Positions 22,079 to 32,648 of a DNA stretch of 64,000 nucleotides are shown one piece after another (the first letter of the stretch is position 1; each line of letters begins with the position of its first letter). This DNA is from Paramacrobiotus metropolitanus (taxonomy: Eukaryota; Tardigrada; Eutardigrada; Parachela; Macrobiotidae): assembly GCF_019649055.1 (NCBI RefSeq), contig NW_026570385.1, positions 1 to 64,000 of the forward strand, read 5' to 3'. Both the position numbers and the translations under genes were made by a program. The notes under the pieces were generated by a model. That model saw only the letters and a list, made by a program, of their open reading frames with translations. It was not told the DNA's origin and did not search any database.

Positions 22079-23070
22079 ATGCCTGGTCAAGAAGAAGATA
22101 CCAATTCTGACCAAGCGATAAGAATGAATCAACAGGAACTGTGCAAAGCTATAGGTACTGCTATTGCAGTAGCCCCTTCAAAACCTGATCCTATAGACCC
22201 ACCAAAATTTAGTCATAACGGCAAAGATGATATTGGGTTATTTATTAAAAAGTATGAAACTATAACAGCAGCACAAGGTTGGGATGATGGCGACCGTCTT
22301 TCAAGACTCCCATTAAGTCTTCAGGGTTCAGCGTTAGCATGGTATATGCGAATAACACCTAAACAAAATTGGCAATTAATGAAAGACGAATTAATTAGAG
22401 TTTTTCGGCCGCCGGGATACTCAACCTATATGAAAAGGTATTTAAATAAGCGAAAGAAAGCTCCTGATGAGTCACTACAATCTTATTATTCAGACATGAT
22501 GAAAACTTTTGATATATTGCAATCATTAGGGCAACAATATCCGGATGATGAAAAAGCCGAAATTTTAACGAACGGATTAACTGGAAATTTGTTAAGAGAC
22601 GTCACTTGTTTAACTCCGAGTACGCCTCAGGAATTTCTGATTAAAGCAGCGAAAGCTGTCGAATTAAATGACAAAACTAAACTATCAAAGGATAAGTATT
22701 CAAAACACACTATTAATCCGATATTTCGTACGGATATTGAAGATTCTGAAGAAGAAGATTTTGATCTCAGAAATATTTTGAAAACCAAGAAATTCCTTGA
22801 TGTTTCCACAAAAGCAAATGAATTCGATTTGCGCGATTTAATTCGATCAAAGAATTTTATGTCAGGGAATCCAGACTCATCCAGCTTACCGAATTATCCG
22901 AATAACAGCAGATTTAATAATAATAATAATAATAATTTTCGTCACAGACGCAATACTGACAGTTTTCGCCGTGGCAATAATAACCGAGGTCGCGGTAATT
23001 ACAGGCCAAATAATTTCAATAATTTTCATCGTTACAATAATAATAATAACAATTTCAATAGCCGAGATCG
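22079..23070 (+). CDS. gag: Gag (matrix/capsid part)
   Basis: The first in-frame ATG after a stretch with stops is 22,079. The first 200 residues match the retrotransposon gag (capsid) pattern: GLFIKKYETI, LQGSALAWYM, then ESLQSYYSDMMKTF and LTNGLTGNLLRDV. An Asn/Arg/Phe-rich segment encoded by AAT repeats follows. The Cys knuckle is not in this frame: it lies at 23,311 in the -1 frame, which is open and reads sensibly from about 23,071. The 5' frame stays open to 23,407, but its last about 110 codons are hydrophobic nonsense. So either a frame change or ribosomal frameshift sits inside gag, before the nucleocapsid. Confidence 0.85.
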
Positions 23071-25104
23071 CTTCCCAGAAATTTCAATGACTTTAATCAA
23101 AGTAATCAGGGAAATCGAGGAAGATTCAGTAATTATAACAGTAATAATTACAATAATTATTCTTCCCAATACGGAAACAATCGCTATAATGGGAGAAATA
23201 ATTTTAATAATACCTACCAACAACAAATGTTACCTTCATCTCAAACGCTACCAGCTATTGAATATCAACAAAATCCTATTAATATTAATTTACCAACTAA
23301 TAAATTACAATGCTGGAAGTGTCAAGGGGAGCATCCAACAACTCAGTGTCCGCTTAAAGCTCAAAATAATACAGGACCTGCAGCAAGAAGAGTCGATAAA
23401 GTCATGATGATTAAACAGTTGACAGAATTTAGTTCGGTAGACTCATCTCTACCAATTATTGCGTTGGATACTGAAATAGGCCTAGTACACGCATTAGTGG
23501 ATTCTGGTTCTACTATTTCAGGTATTTCTAAATTCAAGCTTGAAGAATGGGGAATTTTGGATAAGATTAATGAAAACGATTCCATAAACATTCAAAGTTT
23601 TACAGGACATACCCAGAATTCATTAGGCCAACTAGAGATAGAAGTTAAAACCATCCATGGTTTTTATAACCTAAAATTGAGTGTTTTTGAAGTTCCAAAT
23701 CTTTCTGCTGACATTATTCTCGGTTGGGGAGATTTTAGTAAAATTACTACAGGGAACTTCAATTTACAGTCGGAAGAGAATTCAGAAATTTGTGAAAAAA
23801 GTGATGCAGAATCGCAAATAGATTTTCCGATAACGCAATTTGTGGATACCATTTTAAAAGAAGACAGTAGTAAAAAGCCAAAAGAAATTCCATCAACTCC
23901 CGAATACTCTGTTTGTGAGTGTGGAGAAGTTAGCTCCTCACTGTATAAAGCTAGAATTCATAAATATACGTGCCCACATGCCATCAGAAGTCAGGATGAA
24001 CCCGAATATAGATGCATTTGTAATAATAATTCTAGAAATTTTAATGACTGGTTATCTCATTTAAATATTTGTACAATTTTTACAAAAAAAGTTACGCCAA
24101 GTAATACATACATTTGTGAAGAGTTTGGGTGCCGTTACGCTACACAGGATAAGGTAGAACTTGCAAAACATCAAAGTTTACATCGAGATTTAACAAGTAC
24201 CAACGAGATTAAATTACTTCCTAATACAATTGGAAATGTCAAGGATGCCGAACAAGCTCAGGAATTTTCCGATGCATTTCATCCATCTAAAATTAAAACG
24301 AGTCAGTCTTTATCAAATACTCAATCAACTCAGTTAATTCAACTTTTAACTGAATTTCAAGACCTTTGGCCCTCTGAAAAATTTCCTATGGGAGAAGCAG
24401 ATGTGCCACCCATTGAAATAGAATTAGAGAAGGACGCAAAACCAGCATGGCAACCAGCAAGAAAAGTTTCTCAGAAAGAAAAGGTTATTATTGAAAATAT
24501 TATTGACGGACTTCTTAAGGAGGGAATATTGGAAACCTGTAAAAGTCCATGGGCATCACCTGTAATGCTCGTTAAAAAACCTGGACCAGGGAATTATCGC
24601 ATGGTAGCAGATTTTAGAAAAGCTAATACTAAATTTAAATACGATCGTTATCCTTTGCCATCTATTAATGAAGTAATTCAATCAATGAAAGGAAAATACT
24701 TCAGTGCTATAGATTTAGCACAGGGATTTCATCAGCTTCCTGTTTGTAAAAAGGATAGAGAAAAATTAGCTATAATTACTCATTGCGGGACTTATCAATA
24801 CGCACGCCTACCTTTTGGGGTACACTTTGCACCTAGCGCTTTTCAAAGAACAATGAATACCCTTTTCACACATATGATTCGTGAAAATAAAGTACAAATC
24901 TACATTGATGATATAACGGTTAAAGGAGAATCTTGGGAAAAACATTTACAAAATTTAAAAGAAATGCTTAATATTTTGAGACAAGCTAATATTACTATTA
25001 ACGGTAAAAAATCTAAATTTGCTATGACATCCTGCAAAATTTTAGGATATATTGTCTCTGAATCAGGAGTTAGTCCGGATCCTGAAAAAAGTACTAGCCG
25101 TTAA
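23071..25104 (+). CDS. pol: Nucleocapsid knuckle, protease, inserted zinc fingers and N-terminal reverse transcriptase
   Basis: The order is: Asn-rich linker; knuckle CWKCQGEHPTTQC (C-x2-C-x3-H-x4-C, 23,311); aspartic protease (ALVDSGSTISGIS, about 23,494); a region with three Cys/His clusters (CECG...HKYTCPH, CICNN...HLNIC, CEEFGC...HQSLH, 23,926-24,183); then reverse transcriptase (from about 24,430, VADFRKAN, LPFGVHFAP and the catalytic YIDD at about 24,901). Zinc fingers between protease and RT are not usual for gypsy. The frame stops at 25,104, and the RT continues in the +1 frame from about 25,090 at an A6 run. Confidence 0.85.
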   Translation, partial: LPRNFNDFNQSNQGNRGRFSNYNSNNYNNYSSQYGNNRYNGRNNFNNTYQQQMLPSSQTLPAIEYQQNPININLPTNKLQCWKCQGEHPTTQCPLKAQNNTGPAARRVDKVMMIKQLTEFSSVDSSLPIIALDTEIGLVHALVDSGSTISGISKFKLEEWGILDKINENDSINIQSFTGHTQNSLGQLEIEVKTIHGFYNLKLSVFEVPNLSADIILGWGDFSKITTGNFNLQSEENSEICEKSDAESQIDFPITQFVDTILKEDSSKKPKEIPSTPEYSVCECGEVSSSLYKARIHKYTCPHAIRSQDEPEYRCICNNNSRNFNDWLSHLNICTIFTKKVTPSNTYICEEFGCRYATQDKVELAKHQSLHRDLTSTNEIKLLPNTIGNVKDAEQAQEFSDAFHPSKIKTSQSLSNTQSTQLIQLLTEFQDLWPSEKFPMGEADVPPIEIELEKDAKPAWQPARKVSQKEKVIIENIIDGLLKEGILETCKSPWASPVMLVKKPGPGNYRMVADFRKANTKFKYDRYPLPSINEVIQSMKGKYFSAIDLAQGFHQLPVCKKDREKLAIITHCGTYQYARLPFGVHFAPSAFQRTMNTLFTHMIRENKVQIYIDDITVKGESWEKHLQNLKEMLNILRQANITINGKKSKFAMTSCKILGYIVSESGVSPDPEKSTSR

Positions 25105-25394
25105 AGAATTTCCTTTACCACAAAATTACAAAGAACTTGCAAGATTTATAGGATTAGCCAGCTTTTATCGAATATTTATTGAAAATTTTGCTGATGTAGC
25201 AGCACCTTTACACGAACTAGCTGCAAAATTTGCTGATAAGAAAAATGAACGATTACCTTGGCAAAATATTCATCAAAGTGCTTTTGAAAAACTTAAAAAT
25301 TCTATGGTTAATGCACCGGTCTTGGCCTACTTTAACGACACTTTGCCAATAATTATTCATGTTGACGCGTCTGACATAGCAATCGGTGCAAATT
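25090..25394 (+). CDS. pol: Reverse transcriptase thumb and start of RNase H
   Basis: It continues the RT/connection region (KEFPLPQNYKELARFIGLAS, FYRIFIENFADVAAPLH) and reaches the first RNase H strand (IIHVDASDIAIGA). It is out of frame with both neighbours. Frame changes occur at an A6 run near 25,090 and at an AAA/TTTT run near 25,392. Both look like single-base changes in homopolymers, so sequencing or assembly error must be considered besides real inactivation. Confidence 0.75.
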
Positions 25395-27418
25395 TTAACA
25401 CAACGCCATGACGATGGTGTTCATCCCGTGGCGTATGCATCAAGAAAGTTGTCGTCTAGTGAACAAAAGCTTTCTGCAACAGAAAAGGAGTGTCTAGCTA
25501 TACTATATTCAGTAGAGAAGTACAGAAACTTTATTTTAGGTAGAAAAATCGAATGTTTCACTGACCACTTTTCAATGCAATGGCTAGCCAATCTAAAAAC
25601 AGATAACGCAAAATTAAGCAGATGGGCTTTACGTCTACAAGAATTTTCAATTACAATTACTCATCGTCCCGGTAAACAAAATCTGGATGCTGATGCGCTT
25701 TCGCGAGCGCCAGTATTTCCAGCGCCAGACATCGGACACGAAGACGTTACATTTCCCATATATGGCATTAAAGAGCTCCCACCTTTGGAAAAAATTGACA
25801 TTAGAGTTGAGCAAGTGGCAGATCCGTTTTTTGGAAAAGTAATTGATTATCTCGAAAGCCTTACAGAAGGGACTTACTCTAATGCTTCTGAGCGTATACG
25901 TAAAATTGCTCAAGGGTATTACCTCGATAAAGGTATTCTATACTTTCAGTCAGAAACAGATGGCACCAAAAAAGATTTATTGGCCTTACCACAATCTTTA
26001 ACTAAAGAAATTTGCGCTTCAGTTCATGAATCTAACCTTTCACATCTAGGTTTCTCGAAAACTATGCAAATTATAAAAAAGCGATTCTATTGGCCTCGTA
26101 TGGCTAAATTCGTTCGACAATTTGTTGCTTCTTGTATAGAATGTCAATTACGGAATCCAACTCAAACAAATAAAGTAGGTTTTCTTCAAAATATACCAAC
26201 TCCACCTAGACCTTTTTTGTCCTGGTGCATTGATACGGTCGGTCCCTTAACTACCGACAAGAAAGGCAAAAAATATATCCTTAGCGTAATTGACGATTTC
26301 TCTGGTTTTGTAGTTTCTAAAGCAACTAACAAGCATACAGCCGTTGAAGTTGCTAATTTTCTTTTGTACGATGTGTTTTTAAAATACGGATTTCCAAAGG
26401 TAATACGATCCGATCGTGGAACCGAGTTCAATAACAGTATCGTTAAATCAATGTTTAAGCTTATTAATATCACACATTATAAATCAAGCGGTTGGCATCC
26501 GCAGTTTTCGGGAAAAATAGAACGTTTTAATAAAACACTTGGCCAGTGCTTAGCTAAACTCTGTGCTGAAGATCAAAAAGACTGGAGTTCTCACCTCCAG
26601 TTCGTAGTTTTCTCATATAATGCTTCAACTTCTCGTGTTACGGGATTTACTCCGTTTTACCTTGCACATGGTGTAGACTGCATTTTACCAGTTGATACGG
26701 CACTTCCTGTAAAAAATGACGAACCTTTAATTGGAGATCTTAATGAACACATGCAAGGAATTTTCGAAATTGCGAAAGAAAATATTCAGTCCTCTAAATT
26801 TGATACTGCTTATTACTATAACAAAGCAAGGAAAAATCCTAAATATAACATTGGACAGAAAGTTTTGCTTTTTTCCCCAAGAAGAAAAATTGGGAAATCT
26901 AAAAAACTGATTAGTTTCTATCATGGACCTTATGAAATTCTCGAGAAAATCTCAGATGTTAACTACAAAATCTCATATGAACGAGCTACGGAACCCGGAA
27001 AACCGGTTGTAGTGAACATCGCAAGATTAAAACCTTTTCACTCTCGCGAACAGATAGATAAATGGTCTTTTTCGGAAGAAGAAAATGATTTACCGGACGA
27101 AAATCAGTATTTATCAGATTCAGATAATGAGTTAGGTATAACTGTCAAGAAATCTAAAAATCAATTGGAAAGAAGTATATCTCAACCTGAAATTGATTTT
27201 GAAACCGAGAATGAAACCGGAGATACACGAGAAGATGCTCAGTCTACTGGCAATTCTAAAAAGAAAACAGTTAAAATTTCCAGTAAATCAACTAAACCGA
27301 AAGGTTCACGTGAACTCAAGGCTTTAAACGTTTCAAAAGAGATTAATGTTAATGAACCGAGAAAAACTAGAAAACAAACCCAAAAGGTCAATACTATCCG
27401 TTCGTTTATAACGGGTAG
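25395..27418 (+). CDS. pol: RNase H and integrase
   Basis: RNase H: YASRKLSSSEQ, ATEKECLAI, ECFTDH, then the spacer NLDADALSR. Integrase: zinc-binding HHCC (HESNLSHLGF...CIECQ, about 26,026-26,150), catalytic Asp in DTVGPL (about 26,230), Asp in SDRGTEF (about 26,420), Glu in GKIERFN (about 26,513), and the GPY/F module (YHGPYEILEK, about 26,920). All catalytic residues are present. A Lys/Ser-rich linker leads without a stop into the env-like part, so unspliced translation would give a pol-env fusion. Confidence 0.9.
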
Positions 27419-30293
27419 TTATATAAATCCAAAATCCATTTTCGCTTGGATTATGATCCTCCTGGTGTTTTCCTTTACCTCAAGTGACGCGAAATCTTTC
27501 GACATATGTAATTGCCAAAATCAACGTTTCCTTGGTGTTCTTGACCTGAATACGTTCACAAGATGCGAACCGTTACCACCACAAGTAGCACCAGTGCCTG
27601 TGGAGTATACAGTTTTTGCACACCAAAAAGCCACTACTTCTTTCCCGGCGACAGTTTGTACGGCGGATATAATTTCCATGACGATAACCCAGTCGTTTTT
27701 TGGATCACTGGATCACGTCCCAGAATCATCTAAACGCGAACTTACCGACGCGGAGTGTAAACTTATAGCATCTACCCATAATTGTTTCGGAAATCAGATG
27801 ACCACACAGCCTAATAGTAATGTATGGTCCTTTAAAGGAACTCCTAAACAGAATTATAATTGGTTGACGACAACAGTTAATACGGTTACCCAATGTACCA
27901 TGGAGGAAACCACACTTACACAGGATGATCAGAACGCACCGATCTACAGCCTTTTTGGACCTTTACATAATAATAAAAAACAAGGTTTTGCTATCCGAAA
28001 CCATGCAACCTTTATATGGAATTCGCGTAATCCTACCGAAAAAGAAAATTGTAAATTGACAAGAATAGATGGCGGATCAGCACAGCTTATAAAATTGGAA
28101 AAAATGCAGAAAATCCGAGACCCTAAGCGACAGATGGATTTCTTAATTGATCTTACTCCTGCCACCGTTAACTGCACCATGGAAAATCCTCTAGATTTTC
28201 CATTTGTATATGCAGTATCGGGATATGTGGAAACATACATTTTTGTAAAGGAAACAGGAAAAACGGCCGTAGATGATGATACAACAGATATACAACGATA
28301 TTCGCGACATCTACCCTTTCGTCACAGACGTCAAGCTAGTTTCTTCAACCGAAGTTACGATGACCCCCCACCGGAAATCCTTCATAATGCTAGACAAACA
28401 TCTATACGGTTTCAAGAAATTACACCACCTGCAACTAATCGTGCCCCATTTCCAGAAAGAATGTTATCCAGTATTATTCAAGGATCGGATCAAGAAGAAT
28501 TGTCAAATCGAGTAGTTACACTCGAGACCGCTACCATATCTACAGAAACAACACCTTATAATTATCCGTTATCGATTACAACACCTTATTCCTATCCAGA
28601 ATCAACTTTATCTCAGGAACGATCGACTACATATGAAACCGTTAGCCCGGAACAACAAGCAACGGAAAACGATGTCATACTACAATATCAAGACCAGATT
28701 CGCCAATACCAAGGAATGGTGGATGATCTGCGAAGAAATATGGCAACTCAAGAGGATAATTATCGAAGCAGTGAGAGACAAAGTAATCAACGAATCATAG
28801 ATTTGGAAACAGCACTCAGACGACGCCAGCCTTTAAATACTGAACAGCCTCTTTTAACAACTACAACAGGTAGACCATATCGTCCACCTAGACCAGTAGC
28901 CTCTCACGTTCGCCACCCCAGCGTGTTCCAACCACCGAGACAAGCGCTCAGTTCTTTTCAGCTACCGAGACAGGCGCTTAGTTTTATCCAACCGCCAAGA
29001 CAAGCAATTAATTCTGATTTTCAACCTCATGTATACCAAACGACTCAAACAGTGATGTCAACTACAACAACAACCACACCACGGCCTTACTATTTCAGGC
29101 AGCAACAAACTATTCCTCGTCCATTATCCATAATACTTCCTAAAGCAGGAAAACCTAAAGTTTCGCCTGAAATTCACGATTATTTCCAAGGAATCGTGGA
29201 AGGACGTCATAATGTAGGAGACAGAAGACAATCTGACGCCTTTCGCTATATCAATGCGCATTTACAGTATTTAACTGACCACCAAACTGCAGTGGCTAAT
29301 ACCATTGCGCAGGAAGTGCATATGTCCGACTGTAAACAGCGCAAAATAACAGCAGAGCTGCTTCATACTGTCTCAAAGTTTTCTGGAATTCGCGCAGCAA
29401 AACTTATCGATTTACCGACTTGCTCCAATATTGTTGCACATGGCGAGGAAGCCATAGCATATCAATGTTCCAACGAGAATGTGGAGGTCGGAGCCAAACT
29501 AACAAAATGTGGATATGAGCCCTTAATACATGACAATTTTACTATCGGATCTGATGGACATACTTTATACAAGTTTACCAATTGTTTGCACTATAACAAT
29601 TACGCTGCTTTTGGTGACCAAATATTTGAGTTTAATACTACAATTAAAGACTGGGTTCCAGCCCACAAAATGATCGCTATCCAACATGCTCAACTTGCAA
29701 AAGCATTCGGAATCCGAGTAGAACAAGGACTCCTAGAAGGACTAGATGTAAAAGACAGTTCAAACCACCATTTATTGGACTTACTTGGGGAAATGAATGC
29801 TCTTATGGACAACTCTCAGTCAAGTTCATTGACTGAAATTTTGCAAACCAAGCTTCAGACTTCGAATGTTGCTGATCTGAGTTCTTTCACACTTTTCTCG
29901 GGAGCGAGAACGTTTTTCATCACCTTTTTTATTGGAGTAGCCATCATCCTTGGATTAATAATTTTTATTAAATGTTTTGGATGGAGCAACCTCTGTAACT
30001 GTTTTCGTGGCTTATTTAAATCTCGTAATTCAAATGTACGACCTCCTAATCCTCCAGCTCCTGATTATAGTGGCCAGGAGAGGCCGGTGATTTTCAATCC
30101 ACGTGAACAATCTGTACAATTGTTCGGACCACCAAAACCTCCTAGACTAGCCATCGGAGGACCACCAGAATCTTCAACGGTCCCTTTGATGGCACATAAC
30201 GAAATGTACAGATATCATGATCAGTCGACCTTATCGACTACAGCATCAGCACCACCTTCAAACAGTCTCGATCCTTATAGAATTCGCCCGTGA
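27419..30293 (+). CDS. env: Env-like membrane glycoprotein
   Basis: About 957 residues in frame with integrase but preceded by a splice acceptor (CGGGTAG|T, 27,418/27,419) in phase with the leader mini-exon. A hydrophobic signal-like segment (SIFAWIMILLVFSF) comes first, then a Cys-containing ectodomain starting CNCQNQRFLG. A basic furin-type site (RHRRQ, about 28,320) follows, then a long Ser/Thr/Pro and Gln-rich stretch with a coiled coil (about 28,680-28,810), a second Cys-containing domain, and a transmembrane helix near the end (about 29,912-29,976) with a Pro-rich cytoplasmic tail. It is not an obvious baculovirus-F-type env of errantiviruses. The CxC start is reminiscent of glycoproteins of chuvirus-like negative-strand viruses, but I hold that loosely. 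Confidence 0.75.
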
Positions 30294-30359
30294 TTTTATT
30301 TATTATACTTATGACCCTTCCAGTTCTACTTTAATTATGTCTACTTTTTCATCTTGCAG

Positions 30360-31113
30360 TTTCATCCTCATCTTCTGCCTATTTCCTATTGACGTGTGCT
30401 ATTCTGAATTACGTCAACAAATTAAAATACTGCGGTCTCTTTCTAAAATTCAGCCGTCTACTCAGCAAAACTCTGTTACTCAAACAGTTCCTAAAAAGAG
30501 TGACTGGTTTCAGGGCGAAGTTTACCATGATGAACTTATTGCACGTGATAAAACCATCATTAATAATTTCATCGGGCAATTCTTTGATAACATCGGAAAA
30601 GTTACTTTACTCGGGACTATCTCCGCAATGGTACAAGATTCTAATGTGTTGAATTGTCAAATTTCTCGAATGCCGGCATCCCTTAAAACACCCGAAAGCA
30701 TTGAACTTGTTCGACAAAGAATTGCCGAATTAGTTTCTAACTCACCTTTATATGAATATCGGAACATTAGTGTGGATCCTCTTTATAAACCCAACGATCC
30801 TGATTATATTCGATTTTATCAAGCCGAACAACAATTAGAATTTGTGGATCCACTTGACCTTTATTATAATATGCAATTCCTGGCTAAAGCTTTAAACTAT
30901 CTGCGATTTGATCGCTTCTGTCAGAACGTTAAATACATCGATTCACCAGAACTTATCCAAAAATGCATGCGCTATTTTCTCATGTACAACCCACGAGAAC
31001 TAGCGCACTATCATGAGGAATTGAAAAAATCATCAGAAGGTGGAACTATATCAGCTGATTTTAAATTTTTTCAGAAAGTCCTAGATATACCTGACTTCCG
31101 TCTACAGTTCTAA
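30360..31113 (+). CDS. Accessory ORF X1 (signal peptide plus helical domain)
   Basis: A strong acceptor (CTACTTTTTCATCTTGCAG|T) at 30,359 opens 250 codons in phase with the leader mini-exon. An in-frame ATG at 30,337 lies just before the acceptor, so the ORF could alternatively start there (258 residues). The N-terminus is hydrophobic (FILIFCLFPIDVCYS), a likely signal peptide. The rest is acidic and helical with no transmembrane segment and a Cys pair (FCQNVKYI...IQKCMRYF). Its C-terminal part resembles X2, so the two are probably a tandem duplication. Family unknown. The stop TAA is at 31,111-31,113. Confidence 0.7.
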
Positions 31114-31165
31114 AGCAGTTCTTTCTCAATTTCCGTCTACAGTTCTAAAGCAGTTCTTTCTCAAT
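31096..31165 (+). repeat. Tandem duplication of 35 bp
   Basis: The unit starting TTCCGTCTACAGTTC occurs twice without change (31,096-31,130, 31,131-31,165). It spans the X1 stop codon and carries the pyrimidine tract CAGTTCTTTCTC that precedes the X2 acceptor. Confidence 0.85.
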
Positions 31166-31173
31166 TTTTATAG

Positions 31174-31732
31174 ATCTCTCAACATTATCATTTGCCTTTG
31201 CATTACCTACATCACCGCTTTACAATCAATTCCTGATTTTGGGACAGTTGGATGGTTCTCTAACTATCTTAATACTCCTCCAAATACTGTTGAATTTGAT
31301 AAAAGACCTGAAGTTCTACGCGAAATCCAAAATAAACAAAATTGGCCTGGATTTCACAACGCGAGAATTATACGCAATTCTTGGAAAAGTTTTAGAAACA
31401 TTTCAAAAATTATCAATCGCCAAAGTCGTCAAGCTTCACGATCTTATCTCCCTTCTAACCATTCTTTATTTCCGTCCTTGGACTCACCTAATTCTCCAGT
31501 TTATGGATTCGAAGAAGTTAAAATCCTTTATAAAGCAACGCCGGAACAATTTATCCGTGACGGTCAAATGGTTGCAGGCCAGTTAATTCGAGAGATGTAC
31601 CACGATTATTGCATGAATACTAACCGTATCCAAGGCAGAGTTTTACTTGTTAAGTGTATACAATACTTCATCCTATTTCGTCCTGACAAATTAGGACAAC
31701 TTAAAGAATATAATTTTGATGACCTAGAATAA
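31174..31732 (+). CDS. Accessory ORF X2 (paralogue of X1)
   Basis: It has no suitable ATG at its start. A strong acceptor (TTCTTTCTCAATTTTTATAG|A, 31,173) opens 185 codons in phase with the leader mini-exon. The N-terminus is again hydrophobic (LNIIICLCITYITALQS), signal-like. The C-terminal half (YHDYCMNTNRIQGRVLLVKC, IQYFILFRPDKLGQL) aligns with X1 (FCQNVKYIDSPELIQKC, MRYFLMYNPRELAHY). Dependence on the shared leader start explains the missing ATG. Function unknown. Confidence 0.65.
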
Positions 31733-31774
31733 ACTAACTATTGACTTGTACATATATTTCTGATTGCCGATAAA

Positions 31775-32146
31775 ATGCCAAAAAATCTTACAAAAAGTAT
31801 TTGTCGTTATTGTGGATTTTCAACTTTTGATCGTTACCGTTTTAATCGTCATTGTGACCTCCACTTGGAGGGAGTCAAATATATATTATCACATTCACAA
31901 TATTCATTTGAGTCATCTCTATTATGCCCTGAAATTGCTTTAAGTCCTTATAAAATACCAGTTTTATTACCTGTCCCCAGCACTGCGAGTATTCATCATT
32001 GTACTTATATGACCCGGAATCAACAAGATATGGATTTTCACCAAAAACATCACCGTTTTTTTAATGCCATTCTACACAGACCTGATTTTATTTCTGTTAT
32101 GCTCGAATATCATGAAAATCAACGGAAAAATTTAATCAAGCAATGA
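31775..32146 (+). CDS. Zinc-finger ORF Z1
   Basis: An ATG at 31,775 gives 123 residues with two C2H2-type units: CRYCGFSTFDRYRFNRHCDLH and a second HHCTYMTRN...FHQKHH. It is basic at the N-terminus. There is no good pyrimidine-rich acceptor close upstream, so Z1 may use its own ATG. A weak AG at 31,797 would also fit the leader phase. It is homologous in layout to Z2 and Z3. Confidence 0.7.
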   Translation: MPKNLTKSICRYCGFSTFDRYRFNRHCDLHLEGVKYILSHSQYSFESSLLCPEIALSPYKIPVLLPVPSTASIHHCTYMTRNQQDMDFHQKHHRFFNAILHRPDFISVMLEYHENQRKNLIKQ

Positions 32147-32158
32147 TTTTATTTACAG

Positions 32159-32576
32159 TCGACCCACTTCATATTATTGTCCGTACTGTGGTTTTTGGAC
32201 GCAAAGCGAACGTGTTTTTATCCGTCATCAGATGTCTCATTCTAAGGGACTACTTCTACAAATAGTTTCACCCCGAAGATTCTTCGAACTTGAATATACT
32301 TGCCCATATTCATTGTTTGCACAACACGGACCCCCACCGCGTCCTCGCGATGAATATAATAATTATTATCAACATTGTACTTATATCGCGACATCTCCCT
32401 GCGATCACCAAGATCATTTGTTTCAACATCTGTTGTTTTTACGGGTAGCAGAGAAGATTAATGCGCCAGAACACATGAAACTATACTTCAAAAAATATCG
32501 TCAGCGATACCTGCCAAAGTTTCGCAGAACAGACATATTTTATGCAGGGTTAACTCATAAACGTTTTTCTAATTAA
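32159..32576 (+). CDS. Zinc-finger ORF Z2
   Basis: An acceptor ATTTTATTTACAG|T (32,158) opens 138 codons in phase with the leader mini-exon. The coding part begins immediately with a C2H2 unit (YYCPYCGFWTQSERVFIRHQ, then MSH), so translation from the internal ATG at about 32,232 would lose the finger. That supports spliced expression. A second unit (QHCTYIATSPCDHQDHLFQH) follows. The tail is basic. Stop TAA at 32,574-32,576. Confidence 0.7.
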
Positions 32577-32648
32577 AAAAGTTTTGTATCGGCCGTATAG
32601 GTACTATACCTGGCTGTGTTAGATAGCATTATACTCATCATTTTCCAG

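Noticed and set aside
22915-23050. AAT trinucleotide runs as a microsatellite
   Set aside because: They are in frame and encode the Asn-rich linker of gag, so they are part of the gene.
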